Of a DNA stretch of 64,000 nt, positions 51,472-60,238 are shown in pieces (the stretch's first letter is position 1; each line of letters starts with the position of its first letter). The stretch spans positions 186,001-250,000 of the forward strand of contig NZ_JANTEZ010000002.1 of assembly GCF_024978135.1 (NCBI RefSeq), given 5' to 3'. Made by a program: the position numbers and the translations under genes. The stretch is from Herbiconiux gentiana. GTDB taxonomy: Bacteria > Actinomycetota > Actinomycetes > Actinomycetales > Microbacteriaceae. Below the pieces are notes generated by a model. It had not been told where the DNA came from, searched no databases, and saw only the letters and a program-made list of their open reading frames with translations.

Positions 51472-53691
51472 ATGAAGTATCGAGCGATCCTCAGGGCGGC
51501 CGTGCTTGGCGTGCTTGCGCTCGTTCTGGTTGCGCCGGCCGCCTCTGCTCTGGGTGCTCCGCTCGATCTCATCGTGACCACGGCGCCTCCGCCCGGGAGT
51601 GTGCTCGTGGCCTCTTCGTCGGGTGCACTTGTCGCGGGGCCTGTCACACTGGGCGGCACCGCGACGCACGACGCCTCCGTCTCCGTCGCCGCATCCTCGG
51701 GTGGGGACGCGCTCTGCACGACCACCGCGCTGGCCGACGGGAGCTGGACCTGCTCTCTCGGCTCGGCGCCCGATCTGGTCGGGCCCGTCGCGGTCTCGAG
51801 CGCGGGCGAGACGGTGCTGCTCGACTTCTCGGTGCTCGGGCCGCCGGCGCTCCGCACCGATCCTCCGGGCACGGTCGTGTCTAGTGTCACGGCCGACGAG
51901 GCTAGTCAGCCCGTCTCGGGCACCGGGGCGCCCGGGGCGATCGTTTCGGTGGTGATCTCCGACGTCGACGGGGCGGGCGACGGATGCTCGGCCGCCGTCG
52001 CGGCGGACGGCAGCTGGTCGTGCACCGTGCCCGCGCCACCCCCGGGGGCGGGGCCGTACTCGGTGGGGGTGTCGCAGGCGTACCCGTGGGCTCCGGGGGT
52101 GGTCGTCGAGGGCGACGGCGCGGCGTACGACTACGAGGCGCCGGGGGTCGTGGGGCCCGGGGTGGGGTCGGGGGACGGGTCGGGTGATCCGGGGGGAGGT
52201 GAGCCTGGGGCGGGCGGGCCTGGTGACGGCGGGGCTGAGCCGCCTGATGGGGGAGGTGTGCCCGGCGGTTCGGGCGGCGGCGCTGGCGCGGGCGGCGGTG
52301 TTCCTGATGTCGGGGGCAGTGGCACTCCATCTCAGACGCCGGAGGTGGTGCTCGATGCGTCGGAGTCCTCTCCGCCTGGCGGCGACACCGACGAGTCCGT
52401 CAGCCCGATCGACGTGGCGGCGATCGAATCCGGGGCCGAGTCTACGAAATCGGACCCACAGTCAGGCACACTGGCCACGCCAGTGCCACACGAACGGTCT
52501 GAGGCGAGCGGCACCCCAGGCACCGGGAACAACTCGGACGCCGGAGACGCGGCGGAGACGGATGGCAGCACCGAGGCGGGCGATGATTTTCTCGCCGGGG
52601 CACCGGCGCTCGGCGGGGGTGGCGTCTCGGCGTTCAGCGGGAGTCTTCGCACGGTCGGGGAAGTCGCGTCGATCGGGGTGGTCGGGGTCGTTCAGCTGGG
52701 GCTGCTGGTCGCGGGGATGCTGCTGCTCGTGATGGTGCCGGGCGGCATCCTCGAGTCGACGGTGCACGACAACTGGCCGCGGATCGAGCGGGCCTGGCCC
52801 ATCACCTGGTTCTCCGCGCTGCGGGAGCGCCGCCGGAGCCACGCGGGTTCGCGCGCCTCGGTCTCGGCCTGGGTCTGGGCCGGCGGCACGATCGCGGTCG
52901 GCGCGGTGGCGTCGGTGTTCGTCGCGCCCGGATCCGAGGGTGGGGCCTGGCCCGAGCTGCTCGCATTGCTGGGATCGTTCGCGATCGCACTGTCAGTGGC
53001 CAACGCCGTTCCGTTGGCGGCGACGAGCGGGTACGCGTGGGCTCGCCTGCGGCGGCGGGCACGCCTGCTGGTGCGCCCGTCGACGCTGCTGCTGACCGCC
53101 GGCACCGTGCTGCTGTCGAGGGCGGCGGGCCTGGAGCCGGGGTTCGTGTTCGGGGCGTCGATCGGGCTGGTGTTCGCGATCGCGCTCGAACGCGCATCCG
53201 GAGCCCGCGCCGTCGTGGTGGGCACCCTCGCCTCGCTGCTGCTCGGCCTCGGCACGTGGACGGCCGCGAGCGCTCTGCGGAGCTCCCCCGGTGCCGGCGC
53301 CGGGGACGCACTCCTGCTCGACACCCTGACCGCGATCACCGTCTGCACCCTGAGCGGGCCCGTCGTGGCGCTCCTCCCGCTGCGCTTCCTCGACGGCCAT
53401 CGCCTGTTCGCCGTCTCGCGCGGCGCGTGGGCCGGCCTCTACGCCGTTTCGCTCGCGGCCTTCGCGGTCGTGCTGCTGCCGCTGGCCGACGCCTGGTCGT
53501 CGGTCACGACCGACCTCGGCTGGTGGCTCGCCTGCCTGGCGGCGTCCTCGGCGATCACGGCGGCGGTCTGGCTCTACTTCCGGTACGTCCCCGCGCCCCG
53601 CCATCTCACGCAGCCGACAGCGGCGTCCGAGGATGCCGCGCCCCTCCCGTCCCGGTCGGCACGCACTTCGGCTCGATCTCCCGCCGACTGA
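51472..53691 (+). CDS. Large Ig-like / multi-transmembrane protein of unknown function
   Basis: A 739-residue protein I do not recognise. A signal peptide (MKYRAILRAAVLGVLALVLVAPAASA) is followed by two beta-sandwich-like repeats of about 85 residues (about 27-115 and 118-205), each with a paired-cysteine block and the motif ADGSWTCSL or ADGSWSCTV. A Gly/Pro/Ser-rich linker follows (about 205-395), then about eight transmembrane helices (about 405-715) and a basic/polar tail. The plan suggests an outward-facing binding module tethered to a membrane channel, sensor or scaffold. The gene is monocistronic, between aspC and a convergent hydrolase, with a long repeat array beyond its end. Confidence 0.75.
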   Translation: MKYRAILRAAVLGVLALVLVAPAASALGAPLDLIVTTAPPPGSVLVASSSGALVAGPVTLGGTATHDASVSVAASSGGDALCTTTALADGSWTCSLGSAPDLVGPVAVSSAGETVLLDFSVLGPPALRTDPPGTVVSSVTADEASQPVSGTGAPGAIVSVVISDVDGAGDGCSAAVAADGSWSCTVPAPPPGAGPYSVGVSQAYPWAPGVVVEGDGAAYDYEAPGVVGPGVGSGDGSGDPGGGEPGAGGPGDGGAEPPDGGGVPGGSGGGAGAGGGVPDVGGSGTPSQTPEVVLDASESSPPGGDTDESVSPIDVAAIESGAESTKSDPQSGTLATPVPHERSEASGTPGTGNNSDAGDAAETDGSTEAGDDFLAGAPALGGGGVSAFSGSLRTVGEVASIGVVGVVQLGLLVAGMLLLVMVPGGILESTVHDNWPRIERAWPITWFSALRERRRSHAGSRASVSAWVWAGGTIAVGAVASVFVAPGSEGGAWPELLALLGSFAIALSVANAVPLAATSGYAWARLRRRARLLVRPSTLLLTAGTVLLSRAAGLEPGFVFGASIGLVFAIALERASGARAVVVGTLASLLLGLGTWTAASALRSSPGAGAGDALLLDTLTAITVCTLSGPVVALLPLRFLDGHRLFAVSRGAWAGLYAVSLAAFAVVLLPLADAWSSVTTDLGWWLACLAASSAITAAVWLYFRYVPAPRHLTQPTAASEDAAPLPSRSARTSARSPAD

Positions 53692-53759
53692 CCCGCCGCC
53701 CGGTCGCGTCGACGGGCCAGAGCAAGTGGACCACTGGGCCGCCGCGGCGGTGTGGCGGT

Positions 53760-54035
53760 GTGGAGCGGGTCTGTGGAGGCCGAGAGCCCGGGGCCCGCCG
53801 CGGCAGGGCGCGGGTCAGCGGAGGCGGAGAGCGACGGGGCCGCCACAGCAGCAGGGCGCGGGTCGCTGGAGGCGGATGGCCACAGTGCCGCCGCGGCGGC
53901 GGGCGCGGGTTAGCGGACGCAGAAAGCTACGGGGCCGCGGCGGTAGGGCGCGGGTCAGTGGAGGAGGTGGGCCAAGGCGCCGCCGCGGCGGTGGGCGTGG
54001 TCAGCGGAGGAGGCGGGCCACCTCGCGGGCGAGGG
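53760..54035. repeat. Six-copy ~47-bp degenerate tandem array
   Basis: Units begin near 53760, 53805, 53853, 53900, 53945 and 53992 (spacing 45-48 bp), each with the core gggcgcgggtcagcggagg or a close variant. The last unit is the coding 3' end and stop (54001-54003) of the hydrolase gene. The array fills the 309-bp convergent gap, and no gene is supported inside it. Confidence 0.85.
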
Positions 54036-54786
54036 GTGGGCGGAGGAAGTGGTCGCTGCGCGGGACCTCGTGCAGGGTCACGTGGTGCATGGTGGCGAGC
54101 GCCTCGAGGGCCGCCGGCACGATGACCTGGTCGCGGGAACCCCAGACGACATCGATCGGCACCGCCACCTGGGCGATGTCGGTGGTTGTGGTCTGCGACT
54201 CGATGCAGTTCTGCATCGTCTTCGAGAAGGCCTCCCAGGCGCGGTCGTCGACGGCGGTGGCGACCCCGGGCATCCACCGCGAGAGCCGGCCGGCGTTGCC
54301 CACGATCGTGAGGCGGTTGTCGCGCACGAAGCGGTAGAACCAGAGGTAGCCGCCGACACGCATCCGGTGCCCGAGGGCGTCGATGTAGCGACGGTGCCCG
54401 TAGATGGGCGGCGCCACGAGCACGAGGTGGGACACCTCGCGACGGTGCACCGCGGCGTAGCGGCTGCCGATGAGCGCGCCCAGGCTGTGGCCGATGAGCG
54501 TGTAGCGGCGGCGCAGACGCAGCGAGCGCAGGGTGCGGTGCAGCGCCTGCACATGCTCGTCGAGGGTGAACGAGCTGCCGGCCGGCGCGTGCGAGCCGCC
54601 GAACCCGAGCACGTCGATCGCGATCACCCGGTAGAGCGGCGACAGCAGCGGCACCAGCTGCCGCCAGCTCGCCGACGACGACGCGATGCCGTGCAGCAGC
54701 ACGACCACCGGACCCTCACCGACGTCGACCGCCACGTTCAGCAACGGCGCCTCCTGCGTGCGCCGCACCCGCTCCAGCATGCTCAT
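54001..54786 (-). CDS. Alpha/beta hydrolase
   Basis: A 261-residue hydrolase with a complete catalytic triad: oxyanion motif VVLLHGIASSS, nucleophile GHSLG, acid in VVWGSRDQVIVP and histidine in EVPRSDHFLRPP. No signal peptide is seen; MSMLERVRRTQEAPLLNVAVDVGEG is a soluble start. Members include esterases, lipases and haloalkane or peroxidase-like enzymes; the substrate is unknown. It is divergent from an ABC-2 export pair across 117 bp that holds an interrupted dyad. Its last codons form the final copy of a six-unit repeat array. Confidence 0.92.
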   Translation of the reverse strand: MSMLERVRRTQEAPLLNVAVDVGEGPVVVLLHGIASSSASWRQLVPLLSPLYRVIAIDVLGFGGSHAPAGSSFTLDEHVQALHRTLRSLRLRRRYTLIGHSLGALIGSRYAAVHRREVSHLVLVAPPIYGHRRYIDALGHRMRVGGYLWFYRFVRDNRLTIVGNAGRLSRWMPGVATAVDDRAWEAFSKTMQNCIESQTTTTDIAQVAVPIDVVWGSRDQVIVPAALEALATMHHVTLHEVPRSDHFLRPPLAREVARLLR

Positions 54787-54793
54787 CCCGACT

Positions 54794-54839
54794 CCCCTGG
54801 GTCCATAGTCGAGAATACATCAGCTATGGAAACCAGGGG
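54794..54839. promoter_or_regulatory. Interrupted dyad in the hydrolase/ABC divergent gap
   Basis: CCCCTGG-gt-CCATAG (54794-54808) and CTATGG-aaa-CCAGGGG (54824-54839) form an inverted repeat with a 15-nt centre. It could be an operator pair for the divergent genes. Confidence 0.45.
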
Positions 54840-54903
54840 AAGAGTTCAGCCCGGTGGGCGCGGCCTCTGGTGCTCGTCACCCCCTGGCCCCCACGATGGA
54901 GCC

Positions 54904-55830
54904 ATGACCCTCTCCCCCGCCGTGCGCGTGCAAGAGCTGCGCAAGAGCTACGGACATTTCACCGCCGTCGACGGCGTCAGCTTCGAGATCGAGCGCGGCG
55001 AGACCTTCGCCCTGCTCGGGCCGAACGGAGCGGGCAAGAGCACGACCGTCGAGATCCTCGAGGGCTACCGCGAGCGCAGCGGGGGCGAGGTCGAGGTGCT
55101 CGGCGCCGATCCCCGGCACGCGACCCTCGAGTGGAAGGCGCGCATCGGCATCGTGCTGCAGCAGACCGGGGAGAGCGGCAACGTCACCGTGCGCGAGCAG
55201 CTGACGCACTTCGCCGCGCTGTACCCGAACCCGCGCCCGGTCGACGAGGTGCTGTCGGCCGTCGGCCTCGACGACAAGGCGAAGACGCGCATCAAGGCGC
55301 TGTCCGGCGGGCAGCGGCGGCGGGTGGATGTGGCGCTCGGCGTGATCGGGCGGCCCGAGCTGCTCTTCCTCGACGAGCCGACCACGGGCTTCGACCCCGA
55401 GGCGCGGCGGCAGTTCTGGGAGCTCATCCGCTCGCTCTCGCGAGAGGGCACGACCATCGTGCTCACAACCCACTACCTCGACGAGGCCGCACAGCTCAGC
55501 GATCGCGCCGCGGTCATCGCGGGCGGGCGGCTGATCGACATCGGCCCCGTCGGCGAGCTCGGCACAGCGGATGCGCGTGTGCCCATCGTGCGGTGGCGCG
55601 ACTCCGGCGGCCCGCGTCAGGAGCGCACCACGGAGCCCGGCCGGTTCGTCGCCGACCTCGTGGCGCGGGAGGGCGAGGTGGCGGAGCTCGAGGTGATCCG
55701 CCCGTCGCTCGAGGACATCTACCTCGGCCTCGTCGAGGCCGCGGAGACCGCGGCCGGGGAGACTCGGGGGCCCGCAGGGAAGCCCGACGATCCCATCGAC
55801 GCCATCTCCACGAAGGGAGCCCGCTCATGA
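54904..55830 (+). CDS. ABC-2-type exporter ATPase
   Basis: A 308-residue ABC ATPase. It has Walker A LLGPNGAGKSTTVEI, Q-loop VLQQTGESGN, signature IKALSGGQRRRVDVALG, Walker B LLFLDEPTTGFD and H-loop VLTTHYLDEAAQLSD, the TTHYLDEA form typical of drug/antibiotic exporters of the DrrA class. It energises the permease encoded by the next gene, with which it overlaps by 4 bp (ATGA). The ATG at 54904 gives the standard N-terminus. Confidence 0.93.
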   Translation: MTLSPAVRVQELRKSYGHFTAVDGVSFEIERGETFALLGPNGAGKSTTVEILEGYRERSGGEVEVLGADPRHATLEWKARIGIVLQQTGESGNVTVREQLTHFAALYPNPRPVDEVLSAVGLDDKAKTRIKALSGGQRRRVDVALGVIGRPELLFLDEPTTGFDPEARRQFWELIRSLSREGTTIVLTTHYLDEAAQLSDRAAVIAGGRLIDIGPVGELGTADARVPIVRWRDSGGPRQERTTEPGRFVADLVAREGEVAELEVIRPSLEDIYLGLVEAAETAAGETRGPAGKPDDPIDAISTKGARS

Positions 55831-56693
55831 GCGCCGCCACCTCCACCGCGCCGGCCGCCCGCCCGGCCCGGTTCGGGCTGGGGCGCACCCTGCGGCTCGG
55901 GGCCGCGCGGGTCGTGTACGAGACGCGGGTGTACTTCCGGGCCGGCGACACGGTGTTCTTCACCTTCCTGTTCCCGGTGGTGCTGCTCGGGATCTTCTCG
56001 GTGGCGTTCCAGGGGATGGGCAACGTCGGGGCGAACCCCGACGGGAGCGGCGGCATCAGTCAGGCGTCGTACTACCTGCCCGGGATGATCGCGGCGGGCA
56101 TCCTGCTCAGCGGCATGCAGAACCTCGGCGTCGACATCGCGATGGAACGCGGCGACGGAACACTCAAGCGCCTGGCCGGCACCCCGCTTCCGGTGATGTC
56201 GTACTTCATCGGGAAGATGGGGCAGGTTCTGGTGACGTCGGTGGCGCAGGTGATCATCCTGATGCTGCTCGCGAAGCTCGCCTTCGGGGTCGAGCTGCCG
56301 AGCGAGCCGGAGAAGTGGCTGACGTTCCTGTGGGTCTACCTGCTGGGGATCGTGACGGCCGCGGTGCTCGGCATCGCGATCTCGCGGCTGCCGCGCAGTG
56401 GGAAGAGCGCGGCGGCGGTGATCATCCCGCCGCTGCTGATCCTGCAGTTCATCTCGGGGGTGTACCTGTCGTTCAGCCTGCTGCCGGAGTGGCTGCAGAC
56501 GGTGGCGAGCGTGTTCCCGCTGAAGTGGATCGCGCAGGGGATGCGCGCGGCGCTGCTGCCCGACTCGTTCGCCTCGGCGGAGGCGGGCGGCACGTGGGAC
56601 CTCGCGGGCGTGGCGATCGTGCTCGGCATCTGGCTCGTGGTGGGGCTCGTGGTCTGCCGCCTCACGTTCCGCTGGATCCGCAAGGACAGCTGA
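55827..56693 (+). CDS. ABC-2-type permease
   Basis: A 288-residue ABC-2 membrane subunit with six helices. It has the coupling region YETRVYFRAGDTVFFTFLFPVVLLGIFSV, LAGTPLPVMSYFIGKM and the FPLKWIAQGMRAALLP segment found in DrrB-like proteins. Together with the upstream ATPase it exports an unknown hydrophobic molecule. Confidence 0.92.
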   Translation: MSAATSTAPAARPARFGLGRTLRLGAARVVYETRVYFRAGDTVFFTFLFPVVLLGIFSVAFQGMGNVGANPDGSGGISQASYYLPGMIAAGILLSGMQNLGVDIAMERGDGTLKRLAGTPLPVMSYFIGKMGQVLVTSVAQVIILMLLAKLAFGVELPSEPEKWLTFLWVYLLGIVTAAVLGIAISRLPRSGKSAAAVIIPPLLILQFISGVYLSFSLLPEWLQTVASVFPLKWIAQGMRAALLPDSFASAEAGGTWDLAGVAIVLGIWLVVGLVVCRLTFRWIRKDS

Positions 56694-56827
56694 CCCACCG
56701 ACGCGCCGACCATCTGGCCGCGTGGCTCGTCACCCGTGGCCGCCGACCGCCCGGCCGGCCGGCCGCGCAGCTGGCCCGCCGACGCCGCGGCCGCCCGGCC
56801 GCACGGCAGGCCGGCGGCCTGGCGGCC
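56694..56827. other. GC-rich convergent spacer without gene
   Basis: The 134 bp between two convergent ABC-2 permease genes are almost entirely GC-rich ggcc/gccg runs with degenerate repeats related to the end of the minus-strand gene. No clean hairpin or gene is seen. Confidence 0.5.
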
Positions 56828-57580
56828 CTACGCGTTCTCCTTGCGGAACGTCCGCGTGCCCACCCACAGCCCCGCGGCGAACAGCACCAGCGTCCACAGC
56901 ACACCCCAGAACACCGTGATCGTGAAGAAGTCACCAGTGAACAGCTCGCGGATGGCGTTCACAATGTACTTCGTCGGGATGAAGTCGCTGACGATCTGCA
57001 GCCACTGCGGCCCGATCGTCATCGGCAGCAGGATGCCCGACAGCAGCAGCACCGGCAGGGCGACGCTGTTGATCAGCGGGGCCATGACGTCCTCGCTCTT
57101 CGTGGTGAGCGCCAGCGCGTTCGACGCGGCGGCGCAGGCGGCGCCCAGCAGCACTGTGAGCAGCAGCCCGAGGAACATGCCGGCGATCGACCCCGTCAGC
57201 CCGAAGAAGAACGCCAGCCCGATGAGCACGGCGCCCTGCACGACCAGCTGCAGCACGTCGCGCAGGATGCGCCCGAGCAGCAGCGCGGTGCGGCTGGCGG
57301 GCGTCACCCGCTCCGCCTCGATCACACCCGCCCGCCACTCGGCGATCAGGCCGAAACCGGCGAACAGGGCGCCGAAGAGGCCGAGCTGCACGAGCAGGCC
57401 GGGCACGAACAGCGTGTACGCGTTCTGCGCTCCGAGCTGCCCGGCGATGGGCTCGAGCAGCGGGCCGAAGAGCACGAGGTAGAGGATCGGCTGGATCAGC
57501 CCGATGATCACCCACGCGGGATTGCGCAGCGCCAGCCGCAGCTGCCGCCGGAACACGATGAAGGTCTCGCGCCAGAACAT
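56828..57580 (-). CDS. ABC-2-type permease, DrrB type
   Basis: A 250-residue ABC-2 permease with six helices: a start typical of daunorubicin-resistance permeases (MFWRETFIVFRRQLRLALRNPAWVIIGLIQPILYLVLFGPL), RVTPASRTALLLGRILRDVLQL in the coupling region and GILLPMTIGPQWLQIVSDFIPTKYIVNAIRELFTG near the end. Its ATG overlaps the stop of the ATPase gene, so the two are coupled. Confidence 0.93.
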   Translation of the reverse strand: MFWRETFIVFRRQLRLALRNPAWVIIGLIQPILYLVLFGPLLEPIAGQLGAQNAYTLFVPGLLVQLGLFGALFAGFGLIAEWRAGVIEAERVTPASRTALLLGRILRDVLQLVVQGAVLIGLAFFFGLTGSIAGMFLGLLLTVLLGAACAAASNALALTTKSEDVMAPLINSVALPVLLLSGILLPMTIGPQWLQIVSDFIPTKYIVNAIRELFTGDFFTITVFWGVLWTLVLFAAGLWVGTRTFRKENA

Positions 57581-58560
57581 CAGGCGTCCTCTCGGAGGGA
57601 TCGGCCGGTGAGGGTGAGGAATACGTCGTCGAGGGTCGGCCGCCGCACCTCGAGCGACTCCAGCGCGATGCCCGCGGCGTCGAGCGAGCGGATGAGCCCG
57701 GCCACCTCGTGGCCGGCGCCCCGCACGCGCGCGCTGACCGTGGCGCCGGAGACGGTGAGGTCGTCGTCGGCCACGCGCGACAGCACGGTGGCCGCCTCGC
57801 CGGAGCGCGACGCGTCGGCGAGCACCAGCTCGACGAGGTCTCCCGAGACCTGCCGCTTCAGGGCATCGGGGGTGTCGCTCGCGACGATGGTGCCGTGGTC
57901 GATCACGAGGATGCGGTCGCAGAGCGCGTCGGCCTCGTCGAGGTAGTGCGTGGTGAGGAAGATGGTGGCGCCGCGGCGGGAGCGGAGGTCGCTGATGTGC
58001 GTCCAGAGATTGGCGCGCGCCTGCGGGTCGAGGCCGGTGGTGGGCTCGTCGAGGAACACCAGCGTCGGGTCGTGCACGAGGCCCATCGCGATGTCGAGGC
58101 GACGGCGCTGGCCGCCCGACATCGCCTTGGGCTCGCGCGTCCACAGCCCGTCGAGGTCGAGCTGCTCGAACAGCTCCCGGCCGCGAGCGGTGGCCTGCGC
58201 CTTGCTGATGCCGTAGAGCATGCCATGGTCGACGATCTCCTCGCCGGCCCGCGCCTCGGGCGACGTCGACCCGCTCTGCGAGACGTAGCCGATGCTGCGC
58301 CGCACCTTCTGCGACTCGGTCACGACGTCGTAGCCGGCCACCGTGGCCGTGCCCGCCGTGGGCGTGAGCAGGGTGGTGAGCATGCGGAGCGTGGTGGTCT
58401 TGCCCGCCCCGTTCGGCCCGAGGAAGCCGACGATCTCCCCCTCGTCGACGTCGATGTCGACGCCCGCGACGGCCTTCACCTCGACCTTCTCGGCCCCCTT
58501 TCCGCGCCCCGCGAAGGTGCGCGCGAGACCTCGCGCGTGAATCATCGGCTCTCCCTGCAT
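57580..58560 (-). CDS. ABC-2-type exporter ATPase, DrrA type
   Basis: A 326-residue ATPase with Walker A FLGPNGAGKTTTLRM, signature KAMSGGQRRRLDIAMG, Walker B LVFLDEPTTGLD and H-loop FLTTHYLDEADALCD, plus the DrrA-type C-terminal regulatory domain ending LESLEVRRPTLDDVFLTLTGRSLR. It probably exports a hydrophobic drug or lipid with its partner. The first codon (MQGEPMIHARG) may start at 58560 or at MIHARG (58545). A 19-bp near-perfect dyad lies directly upstream. Confidence 0.93.
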   Translation of the reverse strand: MQGEPMIHARGLARTFAGRGKGAEKVEVKAVAGVDIDVDEGEIVGFLGPNGAGKTTTLRMLTTLLTPTAGTATVAGYDVVTESQKVRRSIGYVSQSGSTSPEARAGEEIVDHGMLYGISKAQATARGRELFEQLDLDGLWTREPKAMSGGQRRRLDIAMGLVHDPTLVFLDEPTTGLDPQARANLWTHISDLRSRRGATIFLTTHYLDEADALCDRILVIDHGTIVASDTPDALKRQVSGDLVELVLADASRSGEAATVLSRVADDDLTVSGATVSARVRGAGHEVAGLIRSLDAAGIALESLEVRRPTLDDVFLTLTGRSLREDA

Positions 58561-58562
58561 CT

Positions 58563-58581
58563 ATGTGAACGGCGTACACAT
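58563..58581 (-). promoter_or_regulatory. TetR-like operator upstream of the DrrA-type gene
   Basis: ATGTGAACGGCGTACACAT is a 19-bp dyad with 8/9 matching arm positions, immediately before the DrrA-type start. No regulator gene is adjacent. Confidence 0.5.
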
Positions 58582-58654
58582 TGCCCTAGTGCGGGCCGAC
58601 ACGCAAGGCCCGGGCGAGAACCCGTGCTGAGAAGGGCGGATGTGCACACCGGCC

Positions 58655-59050
58655 TCACCCCTCCAGCAGCCGCTTCAGCGTCAGCAGATCAGCCGCGATC
58701 GCCTCCGCGTCGGCCGCCAGATCGGCATCCGTCACCCCGGGCCGCCGGAACAGCGTGAACACGACCTCGCTGCCCAGGTCGTTCGCGAGCACCCGCAGCG
58801 GGTTGTGCACCGTCTCGCCCGCCTCGGGCACCACGTCGTGGTCGAGCACCCCCGCCTCGACGGGCCCCGTGAAGCGGATCTCGATGGTTCCCCCGTCGAG
58901 GTCGGCGAACCACCGCTCCCCCTCCGACCGCAGCCCCGAGCCGAGCCCCGCCGCCCACAGCGGCAGGTTCGCGGGGTCGCCCGCGAACGCCGCCACATCG
59001 GCGGGCGAACGGTCGATCGAGACGGAGAGGTGCGTGGCGGGCCAGGTCAT
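58655..59050 (-). CDS. SRPBCC-family protein
   Basis: A 131-residue protein with the polyketide-cyclase/START-like fold pattern: a conserved N-terminal strand and helix THLSVSIDRSPADVAAFAGDPANLPLWAAG, a central strand series and a C-terminal helix DLAADAEAIAADLLTLKRLLEG. SRPBCC proteins bind hydrophobic ligands; the ligand here is unknown. It is 42 bp downstream of murB on the same strand. Confidence 0.85.
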   Translation of the reverse strand: MTWPATHLSVSIDRSPADVAAFAGDPANLPLWAAGLGSGLRSEGERWFADLDGGTIEIRFTGPVEAGVLDHDVVPEAGETVHNPLRVLANDLGSEVVFTLFRRPGVTDADLAADAEAIAADLLTLKRLLEG

Positions 59051-59092
59051 GCTCAGACCCTAGAGCGCACCGCCGACATCGGGAGGAAGGCC

Positions 59093-60238
59093 TCAGAACC
59101 CCACGTACACCGGCTCCGGCTGCAGCTGCACCCCGAACTCCGCGAGCACGCGCTGCTGCACGAACCGCGCGAGCTCGGCGACGTCGGACGCCCGCCCCGC
59201 CGCCCCGGCCCGGTTCACCAGCGCCAGCGTGTGCTTCGACGAGATCGCCGCTGTCGACCCGGGCAGCGCGAAACCCCGCCGGATGCCCGAGTGCTCGATC
59301 AGCCACGCCGCACTGAGCTTCACGTGGTACTCGGCCGGAGCCGGCCCGCGCGAGTACACCCCGGTGCCGGCGTCGGCCCCGTCCTGCGCGAGCGCCGCGG
59401 GATCGAGCGGGACCACCACGTCGGGCGCCTCCGGCTCGACCTGCCACCGGGGCGCCGACGACGGCAGCGACCGCGCGGCCCGCTCCGTGACGATCGGGTT
59501 GGTGAAGAACGACCCGGCACTCACCGAGTCGGGGTCGGCGGGGTCGAGCACCATCCCTTTGGAGGACCGCAGCCGGAGCACCGTGTCGCGCACCTGCTGC
59601 AGCGGCATCCGCTCGCCCACCTCGACGCCGAGCGCCGTCGCGAGCTGCCCGTAGGCTACGGGCGAGCTGAGCCTGGAGGAAGCGGACGAAGAAGAAGACG
59701 GCGCCCCCAGCGCGAACGTCACCGACAGCACCACCCCCCGCAGCCCCCGCTTGAACACCGAGGTACGGTACCCGAGCCCGAGCTCGGCCACGGGCATCCG
59801 CCTGACCACCCCGGCCGAGACGTCGTAGAAGTCGAGCGACTCGATCGACGCCCCCACCTCCTGGCCGTAGGCGCCGATGTTCTGGATGGGCGCCGCCCCG
59901 GTCGACCCCGGGATGCCCGAGAGCGCCTCGATGCCGCTGAAGCCCTCGGCCACCGTATGGGCGACGAGCTCGTCCCACGGATGCCCGGCCTGCACCCGCA
60001 GCCGCACCGACCCCGCGGGCGCCGGAAGCTGCACGATGCCGCGGGTGGCTACCCGCACGACCGTCCCGTCGAAGCCCTCGTCGGAGACCAGCACGTTGGA
60101 GCCGCCCCCGAGCACCAGCCACTCGTCGTCGGGGTCGAGCCCCTCAGCGAGCGCGAGCAGCTCGGGTTCGGTGCTCGCGGTCTCGAGAGCAGCCGCGGAG
60201 CCGCCGACCTGCAGGGTGGTGAAGCGCGCCAGGGTCAT
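59093..60238 (-). CDS. murB: UDP-N-acetylenolpyruvoylglucosamine reductase (MurB)
   Basis: MurB reduces UDP-GlcNAc-enolpyruvate to UDP-MurNAc with NADPH, the second step of peptidoglycan synthesis. The 381-residue protein has the FAD motif LGGGSNVLVSDEGFDGTVV, YRTSVFKRG (catalytic Arg), the proton-donor Ser in SAGSFFTNPIV, and SAAWLIEHSGIRRG. A Ser-rich insert (GAPSSSSSASSRLSSPVAYG) near residue 185 lengthens a surface loop. Its ATG overlaps the stop of the MaoC-like hydratase gene (ATGA). Confidence 0.96.
   Translation of the reverse strand: MTLARFTTLQVGGSAAALETASTEPELLALAEGLDPDDEWLVLGGGSNVLVSDEGFDGTVVRVATRGIVQLPAPAGSVRLRVQAGHPWDELVAHTVAEGFSGIEALSGIPGSTGAAPIQNIGAYGQEVGASIESLDFYDVSAGVVRRMPVAELGLGYRTSVFKRGLRGVVLSVTFALGAPSSSSSASSRLSSPVAYGQLATALGVEVGERMPLQQVRDTVLRLRSSKGMVLDPADPDSVSAGSFFTNPIVTERAARSLPSSAPRWQVEPEAPDVVVPLDPAALAQDGADAGTGVYSRGPAPAEYHVKLSAAWLIEHSGIRRGFALPGSTAAISSKHTLALVNRAGAAGRASDVAELARFVQQRVLAEFGVQLQPEPVYVGF

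Noticed and set aside
53760-54035. Possible CRISPR array
   Set aside because: Units are contiguous and degenerate with no unique spacers, and the last unit is coding sequence; no cas genes are present.
54049-54903. N-terminal extension of the ABC ATPase through the divergent gene
   Set aside because: The frame crosses the antisense of the hydrolase; the ATG at 54904 gives the normal family N-terminus.
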